Below are positions 39,761 through 51,700 of a DNA stretch of 64,000 nt, one piece after another. Within the stretch, counting starts at the first letter, position 1. Each line of letters begins with the position of its first letter. The stretch is from Euleptes europaea (Eukaryota > Chordata > Lepidosauria > Squamata > Sphaerodactylidae), in the NCBI RefSeq assembly GCF_029931775.1, contig NC_079325.1, positions 53,304,286-53,368,285 on the forward strand. Reading direction: 5' to 3'. Position numbers and translations under genes: made by a program. The notes beneath the pieces are model-generated. The model did no database searches, was not told the origin of the DNA, and saw nothing but the letters and a program-made list of their open reading frames with translations.

Positions 39761-42700
39761 GTGGATTTAACTTGGTTAGGGGAGGACCTGCTAGTGACGA
39801 TACGGTGATATCGCCCCCCCTCCCCGCAAAACCCCCCAACCCATCCGTGCAACGTACCTGCCAATATGGGATAAAAGTGCTGGGAAAATCAAAGCTTACA
39901 ACAAGAAAAAGGTTAACAGGAAGCAGGCAGTTCATGGGTGATAGAGAAAGATGGAGGGTTAAAGAAGAAACTAAATGATAACTGGTGAATTTTGTTACTA
40001 CTGATCTAATCCTTTTGCTTAAGGAATATTCTTGGGAAAAAAGTTTTTTTTATTATATATTTAATTAATACGTAACTACTGTAATGAATTAGATATTTCA
40101 GAATTGATTTAGTAATTAAGTTTAGGATGTATATTTTTGGATTAGAATCTCAATACAAAAGAGTAGACAAATTTATAGCAAGGTGGAGGAAGTTGTGGGG
40201 GAAGTCTTTTATTTTAATAACATTTTATTAATGGATGAAATGCTTTTCAACGACGCTGTTAAATTTACTCTGTATCTTCTATTTCAAATGAATGTGTTGC
40301 TGAAAAGTTCCCTATCAGTAAATAATTGTGAAAATCATAAAAAAAATTATTTTTTAAAAAAAGTGTTGGAGGTCTGGGGACTTTAAAAATCCACCCTTCG
40401 AGCAATTTTGGGCCACTCCTTTCGCTCTTAAGCTAGCCCACTTGGCACGGCTGTTGTGAGAATTGAATGGAAACTGCGGACGCCGCTCTGAACCGCCGGG
40501 ACCTACGTGTTGGGGACTCTGAAGCTCGAACTGTTGCGGGGGCCCCTTCGCAACCATCAACGACAGGGCAACGTCCAACAAGGTCCCTGCTGCCCTTGCA
40601 AGGACCTCGAGGCCCAAATGGCAGAGAGAACAGGGTGGTGGGGTGGAGTCCTTGAAAATGGGCCATACAATGAGCCCCTTCCCACCAGCAACGAGGTCTG
40701 GGTAACTAACCACAGTTATCTTCTTCAATGGGGCTGTTCTATGGCAGCTGTATTGGGTCATTCTCTAGTAGAGGGGTACAAGGTCATCCGAGGGGGCTCA
40801 TTAGGATAAAGAGGTGAACATCTGGGTTTGGGTGTTAAAAGGCACAAGCCAGACGAGTGCAGCCTGAATTGAGAATTCAGATGTCTTTTTATGGTTCCGA
40901 CTGGCTTAGCCTAAGGGCTGAGCTATAGAACTATTACGCCCAGCACCAATGAAGGATTCAAGGATCCAGCTGGCCAAATGTAGGCTATGAATAGATTCTG
41001 GTGAGCTCTGGGAGCCCAGACAGCTGGGGGTTTGGGCGCTGCAAGCCCCCGAGAAAATGTTGAAATTTGACCAATTACTGGGACATTTTTAGACTGTATG
41101 AAATGGGTATTAGAGCATATTCTAAGGTCAGTATTAAGTACTTCAACCCACTGGTTTATTATTCTATCACTAAAATAGCCTTATTGTCATAACAAACACT
41201 TACAAAAAACGCCATCGATTTTGGTGAAAAATTCACTCGTTTAAAAAAAAAAAGTTGCTTCAGGGCCCCTCTGGGATTGGGGGCCCTGAAGCTTAAACTG
41301 CATTAGTTTCATAGTAGATCTGCCACTGACCGGGAGGCAGGGCGGGGGACACGGACAGTGAGAGACCGCGACCCACTTGCTCGGTGCTTTGTGTAGCGAC
41401 CCTTCAACTCCTCCAGAGCCCTTCATGAAACCAAATGGGTTCAAGACCCTACAGAGGCAGGTTTTAAGGTAGGAGCGGGGTGGGGAGTAGCCGAAAGTCT
41501 GCCGTTTGGAATGGGGAGATATTGCAGATTGAGGTTACATTGGTGTGAGGTGTAAATAGAACCCAAGATACACAGGCGGCTGTTGGGATAAGGTTTGTCA
41601 GCTCTGGTTTGGGAAATTCCTGCATGTTTGGGGTGGTGCCCGGGGAAGATGGTGTTTTGGGAAAGGAGGAAGCTCAGTGTCACCATAGGGATTTAGTTTC
41701 TTGTCGATGCTATGGTATACCAAAGAGCCTGTCCTCCAAAGCTGCCTTTCCTTTCAGGGGAACTGATCGCAGTAGTCTGGAAATAAGGAGTAATTCCACG
41801 GAGAAATCCAGGTTCCACCTGGAGGTTGGCAACCCTAGCTGGCATAGAGAAACAAAAGCCTGCTTCTCTGAGGATGGATTAAATAAAAGACCTTTGGATT
41901 AATCAGAGTAGATGTTAAGTGACAGGAAAGTGTGTGGGGATAAAGAAAAAGCTGTTACAGGATATGATGGAAAAGCCGCCCCTCCATGTACAGTGGAAAT
42001 GTTGTGTGTGACTGACTCTCTAGGATGAGGGAAAGGCACCATGTGCTGAGAGACATGGTATGGTTCGGCATGTCCTGTAATCCCAGAAGAGGTTCTGGGG
42101 CTTCTAGGAAGCTGTGCCCACCTTCCTTAGGATCAACAGGAAAACACAAGACTGTGAACAAGCTTTTGAATTTCATAGGACTCTTCTTTCACCTTGACAT
42201 AGTTATGGTTGCAATTGGGAAGATTTTCTTGAGGTGGGAAGGAGAGAAAAGAGACACAGAGATATTTCTGATTCTCCCCTCTGCTGGAAAGTAGATCCCA
42301 AAGGGATCCATTAATGGGACTTTTTTGGGGGGAGCAGATCCTTTGCGCTTTATGTGAGCAAGTGTTGTGGTCTCCCAGGAAACTGTTGCGGCTGCCCTAA
42401 AAGTCGCCAAATTGAAAGAGACACTCTGGCGCCTGTTGCTGAATTAGGACGTATCAGCAAGTTTGATTATATTAATCCCAGTTTGAATTGAGATTAAGAT
42501 TTTATCGCTCCCCGCAGGTGTGAAATTAGCTTTGCAAAACTAGGCAGATTGTGGCATCAATGATCTTGGGGAAAGACCAGTGTGCTTGTCTGGTATATGT
42601 TTGTGCGTGCATGTCTCAGACTTGAGGCCTCTCTCGCATTTGATGGCTTTTTAAATTTACTGCTCACATGGCCCCCCCATACCCGTCTGCTTGCCAACTG

Positions 42701-45700
42701 AGGGCATATATCCGTACATCTGATGAAATAGGCTCCTGTGCCCAAAAAGCTTCTGCCACAATACAACTGTTACCCTGGAAGAAGGAGGAGGAGGAGTTGG
42801 TTTATATATGCTGACTTTCTCTACCTTTTAAGGAAGAATCAAACCGGCTTACAATCACCTTCACCTCCCCACAACAGACACCCTGTGAGGTAGGTGGGGC
42901 TGAGAGAGTGTGACTAGCCCAAGGTCACCCAGCTGGCTTTGTGTGTAGGAATGGGGCAACAAACCTGGTTCACCAGATTAGAGTCCACCGCTCTTAACCA
43001 TCACACCATGCCGGTCACAGGTCTAGTTTGTGAATTACCAATAAAGCCTTTGGGATTCTCAAGGGGGTGGAAGAACCAATCCTTGTTCCTCTGCAGCTGA
43101 TTTTGCCTGGCATGCTCAGTCGCCATAAAGGAATGCGCTTGTCCCACATCGCTATCTTTTTCTGTGGATTTAACAAATCCTAGCTGCGTTCTCAGGCGCC
43201 TCGTGGCGCAGAGTGGTCAGCTGCAGTACTGCAAGCTCTGCTCACAACCTGAGTTCGATCCCGACGGAAGTCGGTTTCAGGTCGCCGGCTCAAGGTTGAC
43301 TCAGCCTTCCATCCTTCCCAGGTTGGTCAAATGAGTACCCAGCTTGCTGGGGGTAAAGGGAACATGACTGGGGGAGGCACCGGCAAACCACCCCGTAAAC
43401 AAAGTCTGCTAACGTTGGGATGTGACATCACCCCATGGGTCAGGAATGACCCGGTGCTTGCACAGGGGACCTTTATCTTTACCTAGCTGCGTTCTCTTTC
43501 TCTGATTACTTGAGATTTTGTATCGTCTTCCTTTTTCCCTGCTCAAGCTCTTTTCTAGTTGAGCTTGTCTGAAAAAGGAAGAAGTGAACATACCGCAACA
43601 GACCATGAATCCATCTAACTCAGTATGGTCTTCTTTGTGAGAGCTGGTGTAGTGTAGTGGATAGAGTGTTGGACTAGGATCTAGGAGACCCAGGTTCAAA
43701 TCCCCAGTTGCGCCATGTGTGGAAGCTTACAGCGCCAGTCTCTGTCTGTCAGCCCAACCTTCCTCGCAGGGGTGTTTGTACGGATATGCTGGAGGGGAGT
43801 GCAAAGGATTTTCCTATTGGGGAGAAAATCAGGCTGTAAATATCTAAATATTTTGCCTGATACCAGCTGTGCCCATGACACAGAGCATGGATACCCGGCC
43901 TTTTTGAATCTCCAGGCACCACTAGAATTTTGACACTGGATGGTAGGAGCAACCACAAAAGGGCTCCCACAAGAGGCGGAGCCAACCACAAAATGTCAGG
44001 GGGTTAGGTTATAAAGATAAAAGTAGTCCCCTGAGCAAGCACCGGGTCATTAATGGGTGACGTCTACTAGGCGGACTATGTTCACGGGGTGGTTTGCCAC
44101 TGCCTTCCCCAGCTGTCTTCCCTTTCCCCCCAGTAAGCTGGGTACTCACTTAGTGACCTCGGAAGGATGGGAGGCTGAGTCAACCTTGAGCCGGCTACCT
44201 GAAACCGACTTCCGTGGAATCGAACTCAGGTCGTGAGCAGAACTTCTGACTTTAATACTGCCGCTTACCACTCTGTGCCACGGGGCCTCTAATAGAATTC
44301 TCCAACATTTCAAGCAGAAGCTCTGTTGAACAGGGTGCCTTGGAACAAACTGTTTAAAAATATTTTCCTTGCATACATACAGCTTATCTTCAGTCGTACG
44401 GTGAAGATCCTTGTGCTGGGGTGGCAGCTGCTGCTGAAGCAACTTCTGAAAAATCTGCACAACCAGTTAAAAGGTCTGCTGGGCAAAACCCCACCTGTCC
44501 CCACCCACTTTCTAAAAACACTTGTTAGGCGCCATAAAAGGTGTCCGCCGTGGCGCTCTCGGACACCACGTTCGGGAACCCTGGCACAGAGGAAGAAAGC
44601 CCTTGCCCAGCTCCGGTATCTATGATCCTATCACTGGTGATAAAAGCAGGATTTTAATGGGACCTTTTAAGACCAACAAATTATGCTACCGTAAGCGTTT
44701 GTGCGTCGGACCTCACTTCATAAAAGTGTTCCTCTGTTAGGCAGATGCAGCTTTTTGTATACATGTTAGCTGAGAAAGTGAGCTTTGGCTCAGAAGCATT
44801 TATGCTGGTATAAATTTTTGCCAGTTGGCCCTGGACTCCTGTTCTATTTTACTGCTACCGTCTACCAAGGCTACCCATCTGGATTTAACTCGAGGTGCTG
44901 AGCTTGAGTTTTGGGTAAATTTGCTGTACCCTTGAGCCATGAAAGCATAAGCATCACTGAAAATTGTACTTTAATTGTTAGAATTTTCTCCAATCTTAAT
45001 ATAGAATAATTACCATTATTGCAAGTTTCATCTCTTATATTTTGGAATTCATTTTATAACATTGCTTAATCTCAGTATCGTGCTTATCAAGTATTATACA
45101 TAGTATCTTATGATTTACATAAAGATTATTTACTTAATGATTACTTTTAATGATTACTTTTAATACTGATGATTACTTATGATGATTAATGATGATTACT
45201 TTTAATACTTATCTTTATTTTATTATATACTACTCATAACGGGTACTGTTTTTATTGTGCATTGTTTATAATATTACTGTCTGTTATGTTTTTGCCTTTT
45301 TTCTGAAGCAGTTGATGTAGCTTGTTAAGATACGGCCTTTTAATTTCTTTTTTAGTCTTTATATTCTGTTTTTATATAGCACTATAAAAATAAAATATAA
45401 ATAATTTAATTTTTAAAGAATTTCCTCCAATCTTAGCAAATGTCCAGAATAAGCCTGTGAAGCATAAGCAAAAATATACTGTAAAGTAGGGGGCTCCCTA
45501 GGGTTTCCAGCCTCCAGGTGGTGGCTGGAGATCTCCGGCTATTACAACTAGGCTTGTCAGGTCCCTCTTCGCAACTGGCGGGAGGTTTTTGGGGCGGAGC
45601 CTGAGGAGGGCAGGGTTTAGGGAGGGACTTCAATGCTATAGAGTCCAATTGCCAAAGTGGCCATTTTTCTCCAGGTGAACAGATCACTATTGGCTGGAGA

Positions 45701-48700
45701 TCAGTTGTAATAGCAGGAGATCTCCAGCTAGTTCCTGATGGTTGGCAACCCTAATTACAACTGATCTCCAGGCAACAGAGATCAGTTCCCCTGGAGAAAA
45801 CGGCTGCTTTGGAAGGTAGATTCTATGGCATTCAGGTTCCTCCCCTCTCCAAACCCTGCCCTCCTCAGGCTCCACCCCCAAAATCTCCATGTATTTCCCA
45901 AGCTGGAGCTAATAATCCTAGGGGTCCCTGACTTGGATGGCCCAGGCTAGCCTGATGTCATCAGGTCTCAGAAGCTAAGCAGGGTCAGCAGTGGTTGGTA
46001 TTTGGATAGGAGACCACCAAAGAAGTCCAGGGTTGCTAGTCCAAGGCAGGCAATGGCAAGTCACCTCAGAACATCTCTTGCCTTGAAAACTCCATGGGGT
46101 TGCCATAAGTCATCTGTGACTTGGTGGCATCTCACACACACCAAGTAGTAAGCAGTTTGCAGGTGGCTGCATGGGTTGAATTTTACTTTTGAATCTGGAA
46201 CCTGTCTAATACATTTTATCAGGACCAGAACAGCATTGTAATTCCAGCAGGGTATTCTGTGTTGCCCTGACCTGGATGGTCCAGGCTAGCCTGATCTCGG
46301 CAGCTCTCAGAAGCTAAGCAGGGTCAGCCCTGGCTAGTATTTGGATGGGAGACCACCAAGGAATACCAGGGTTGCTGTGCAGAGGAAGGCACTGGCAAAC
46401 CACCTCTGTTAGTCTCTTGCCATGAAAACCCAAAAAAAGGGGTTGCCATAGGTCAGCTGACACTTGAAGGCACTTTACACACACATTCTGTGTTAGCAGA
46501 AATAAGCAGACGTCTCGTAGCGGCTTAAAGACGGACGAGGTTTTATTCCGGTAGAAGCTGTTGTGGTCCTACAGTTCCCTTCTTCAGATGTGATTAGTTG
46601 GATCTTCAATCTGCGGTCATTTTATGCATGTATTTTTTTTTATTGTGGAAGCGTTTATGTTCTCCAGGCTGGCTACTTTAAAAGGTGGAGAAGAGAGATC
46701 GAGATCTGCTACGAATTTAGAACTGACTTGAACGTAGCGCACTTGTGTATGTAATGCCTCGGGATGTATTGCATATACTTTGTAATATACAGAATCTCTC
46801 TGGGAGTCTAGAAGCTGGAGTCCCTTGATCCCAGAGGTGTAGAGGGCTTTTTGCTGTGGTTCTTCTGTCTTGTTGCAGCTCTTAATTCTTCTTGGAATTG
46901 CAGGGGTGGAATTAGCTTTGCAAGGCTAGTGGGGCGGCGTTACTGCTTTGGAAATGCTGTTGTGGATGGATTGGCCGCTTTGCCCTTTTATACATTTGAG
47001 CAATGTCTAGGGTTGCCAGGTCCCTCTTCACCACTGGCAGGAGATTTTTGGGGCGGAGCCTGAGGAGGGTGGGATTTAGGGAGAGGAGGGACTTCAATGC
47101 CATAGAGTCCAATTGCCAAAGCGGCCATTTTCTCCAGGTGAACTGATCTCTATCGGCTGGAGATCAGTTCTAATAGCGGGAGATCTCTAGCTAGTACCTG
47201 GAGGTTGGCAACCCTAGCAATGTCGCAGGCTGGACCTCTTCCATTTCTGTTTTCTGCTATTTTTATTTCTCTGTAATTGGGTTGGTGAGTGCACAAAGCA
47301 ACTGAGGGCACGCTTTAGGGATCATGGAAGTTTCTGCTGCAATAAATCTCTTAAGTCTTGAAGGTGTCACAAGACACACTTGGGTTTTGATACAGCAGAC
47401 TAACCGATTTCTTAAAATATTTGCCTTTGGCCTTTTCCTCCCCAAAAGGGGCCCAAAGTGGATCACGCGGAGAGCTGTCTGGAATCCAGTATGTGTTTGG
47501 AAAGCCTTTCCCATTTCCTTTAGTTTCTATCTTTCAGAAATTAACCGTAGTATGGGGGTGGGAACTGAGCTCTGTTTTGGATTGAGTTCTGGTTTCACAT
47601 CCTACTTGGAGGGCACAGAGGTTGTGCCCTCCATCTCCTTATCTTGGATATATATGAATTTGGTAATTTTAAAAAATCCATTGCAGACAGCCATATGGGT
47701 CCATTAAAGGAAAAAAACACAGGCAAAATTTTATAAGGACAAACCAAACATCACAACATAATATTTAACATTTATATAGTGGTGCCAAGGAGGGTAGGTA
47801 GCTATGTTGCAAAAATAGGTGAAGATTGTAGGTAACTGGCCATATTTCTTGTCTGTCGTTTTTTGGAATAGCGTTTTCATTGTTCAAAGCACATGGCACA
47901 TATCTTTTTGTGTTTCATACAGCAACCCTGTAAGGTAGGTCAGTATTATCTCCATGTTGCAAATAGGGGGTGAGTTGAGGCGAAGAGATTGGATATCATC
48001 AGCTCTTGTGATCTGGCTTTTGAATCCTGCAGAACTGTTCTTCCAACGTTTCTTCCAAGAAAGGGAAGTAAGGTTGCCAACCTCCAGGTAGTAGCTGGAG
48101 ATCTCTTGCTATTACAACTGATTTCCAGCTGATAGAGAGCAGTTCCCCTGCAGAAAATGGCAACTGGACTTTATGGCATTGAAGTCCCTCCCCAAACCCC
48201 GCCCTCCTCAGGCTCCTCCCCAAAAAGCTGCTGGTGGCGAAGATGGGAGGGACGGGTGTGTGTGTATGGCTTTGCTGTTAGTGGGCATGGAAGCACCTGT
48301 ATCTGCAATCTGTTGCAGTCAAAGATGTTGATTCAAGATGCTTTATGTGAAGCTTGGGATGATCGTGCAATTATGAAGGAAAAACACTCTGCACATGTTC
48401 ATAGGGCTTTATTTTCTTTGCTACACGGGATTAAGCCCTGGCTATTTATGATAGTATGTGAGGCTAACCCCTGATGAACTTTTGCTCAAGTAAAGCATTT
48501 GGAGCAAAGCATTGAAAGGAAGAAAGTAAGATTCTGGGGGGAAACCCTGAGGAAGATAGAGAAAGCCAAGTCTGGAGCATTTTTGAGGTGAAGATGGGTG
48601 GATTAGAGCAGGCCTTAATTTCTCGCCAGATCTTGCCTGAAATCTTTTGATGGTAAGTGCTCACTGCCTGAAACTCAGGAAGTAGGAATAAAGGAGTGAC

Positions 48701-51700
48701 TTTGAGCATGTACAAAGTGCATTTCCCTATTTTAAATGGTGTATCTTAAAATACACGTACCTAAGAAAAATACATGAAAGTTATACAATAAAAACAACAG
48801 GTCCCGCTGTATCATAGCTAACATCTGTGAAACATACCCAAAGTATATTTTACAGGCAGCTGCAATTAAATGGATTTCATTCATGAGAAGGTATAACGGA
48901 ATATGAGCCCAGTGCATTTTGCTTAGAGCAGTGGTTCCCAAAGTGGGCAGCACCATCCCCTGGGGGGCGGTGGGATTACCTAGGGGGGCACTAAGAGGCA
49001 AAGGGGCAGCAGGGGGGCGCTAGAGGTGGGCCCCTTCAATTGTGTTGTTGGATAGGGTAGGGGGCGATGGGGTTGAGTTTGTGGAACCAAGGGGGCGGTG
49101 GCCCGAAAAGTTTGGGAACCTCTGGCTTAGAGCATCCAATGTAGCCCCTGCACAAGCATCCCGTTCAGCGATAGGAAAGGCCGGCAGGGTTTAGAGGCAG
49201 GTTTGGGTCTTGGCCATTTGTGGTTAGAAAGACAAATTACCGGTAACGGGAATGATGGGTTTCATTAGGGGTTCTGTTTTATTTTGGATACAGTTAGAGA
49301 TGTAACATTTCTGGAAATGTTGAAGCTGGTGGGGGGAAGCTTTTGTTTTTTTAATGGAATTGTTAGGAAATGTTGAAATTGATGAATGATTTCATCAGAT
49401 CTAGACTTATTTTTCCACTTTTAATAGCTACAAACTGCTGTACCTTGTGCTACAACTTAGTAGGAAAAAGAAAAGCTGGGAAAAAAGCTTTTGTAGAAAA
49501 CAGAATTCCCCAACGTTTTTTGGTCAGGAAATTGGGGTGGGGAAAGCTTTCAGCCTTTTTAATGCTCTGTGTTTGGAGTACAACCTTGTCTTAAAGAAGT
49601 GTTTTACTCATTCCAAATGCAAACAAATCCCCCCCCCGATACGCCCTCAAATTTTTCATATTTTCCCCATTGGAAACATGGGGGGGGTTTTTTAATGCTT
49701 TTCTGTTTGTTTTCTTCACAAGCAAGCCTTCACATCTCTAGACAGAAACAGTTTCATTCAGACTCGAGAGGACTTTGACACTGTATTGTCATACCCAGAA
49801 TAGCTAATTGTGGTGGCGTTGCGGTAGATGCTTGCCATTTCTGTCAGATCGGTTCCTGGGATCTCCACGCCAGTACCAAAACAGCCAAATTTTCTGGCAA
49901 TTTAATAATGCAACTATTATGATGTGGTAGTAAAAATAAGCTGTAGACCATATCACGTCAATAGGCCTCGGACCACGAACGAGTGAAATCACAAATGGTG
50001 CGGGTATGCTGAACAGCGACACTTCCTTTTGATAGAGAGCTGTGTATGTCTACAGGATATTCGGGTAGAGTTGTCAACCTCCAGGTAGTTGCGAATTCAA
50101 AGTGAAAGCACAAGCAAAAGTAAACCCACAATAAGGTTGCTACAACACAATATTGCTGTTTAGAAAAATATATTGAGAATAAAAATCTCACAAACACAAC
50201 AGGAAATTTGCAGTTGGTCTAATATAGACCCAATCTAACGACGCAAAAAGCGTTACAAAATGGTAAGTATAGGCGAAAATGCTCAATTCGTTTCAAGTCC
50301 ATACATATAAATTGCAACAAATTGCCTGATTGTTGCGATTTATATGTATGGACTTGAAACGAATTGAGCATTTTCGCCTATACTTACCATTTTGTAAAGC
50401 TTTTTGCGTCGTTATATTGGGTCTATATTAGACCAACTGCAAATTTCCTGTTTGCTCAACTGAGGTTGTGTTTGTGAATTTTTATTCTCAATATATTTTT
50501 CTAAACAGCAATATTGTATTGTAGCAACCTTGTTGTGGGTTTACTTTTGCTTGTGCTTTCACTTTGAATTCGCAACTCCTGAGTAGCACTTGTAGCCGGT
50601 TTTTGACTACTAACCTCCAGGTGGTAGCTGGAGATTTCCCGCTAGCACCACTGATCTCCAGCCAATAGAGATCAGTTCAACTGGAGAAAATGGCCCCTTT
50701 GGCAATTGGACGCTATGGCATTGAAGTCCCTCCCCTCCCAAACCCACCTTCCTCAGGCTCCACCCAAAAAACCTCCCGCCAGTAGCGAAGAGGGACTTGG
50801 CAACCCTGTACTCAGGACTCCTCATTCTCTCATGGTGCAGCTTGTTTTTCATTGAGTAAATACAAGCTTGTCTTAAAAGGCATTTCACTCATTCCAAAAG
50901 AGGAAATATTTCATAGGCGGGTGTTTTCAGATCTCCCCAGAATTGCCAATTTTTTCACCGTTGGGAAAAACTGGGGGGGGGGATTCCTTGGGGAAGAACG
51001 CCTCCCCCCCCAAAAAAAATTTCTGTCCCCTCCCCCAGATACGCAGTCTACTGTACTCTCTGGGAAAGTAGGAATCCTGGCAAGATATGGTTTATTAAGG
51101 GAGGAAATGGATGTTAGAGAACAGAGGTGGTAAAGATGGAGGAACTGTTATGCTCCCAAACGTGGTAGGTTGGTTGGAAAGGAGACGAGGTGGAAGGAGT
51201 GGTGGTGGAATTTGGGAGCCAGCGGAGCCTGATTTTATTTGCCCCAACAACCTTTCATTAGTGTTCAGCCTGTATTTTCAACTATAGTTTTTACCATTCA
51301 AGAGATCTAGAAACGTTGTTGACGAGCCAATGTACTTTAGTGGTTAGAGTACTGGATTAGGACCGGGGAGACCTGGATTCAAATTCTCACTCGCCATGAA
51401 ACTTTTATCAGGTTCCACTTTCAAGCCTAACCTACCTCACAGGGTTGTTCTGAGGATTAAATAGAAGAGGGAACAATCGTGTATGTTGCCAAGGGTTGCC
51501 AGCTCCAGGTTTGGAAATGTTGAGGGTGGAGTCTAGGAGGGGTGGGGTTTAGGAAGGATATAATGCCATACAGCCCACCTTCCCAAGCAGCTATTTTCTC
51601 CAGGAGAAGTGGAATAAATGCTTTAGATAAATAAATAATAAGCAAGTGATCTATGTTGTCTGATCAGCTGTAATTCTGGGAGATCTCCAGCCCCTGCCTG

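Noticed and set aside
39228-39935. 235-codon open frame on the minus strand at the PKN3 promoter
   Set aside because: GC-rich, proline-rich composition with no family resemblance; it crosses PKN3 exon 1 and a SINE end.
43193-43260. Possible tRNA gene
   Set aside because: The tRNA-like head runs straight into a SINE body and recurs at 44290 in reverse, so it is a SINE promoter region, not a tRNA gene.
46290-46385. Possible 5S rRNA gene
   Set aside because: The 5S-like stretch is diverged, lacks the 5' third, has a BovB-like tail and target duplication, and recurs at seven places, so it is a SINE.
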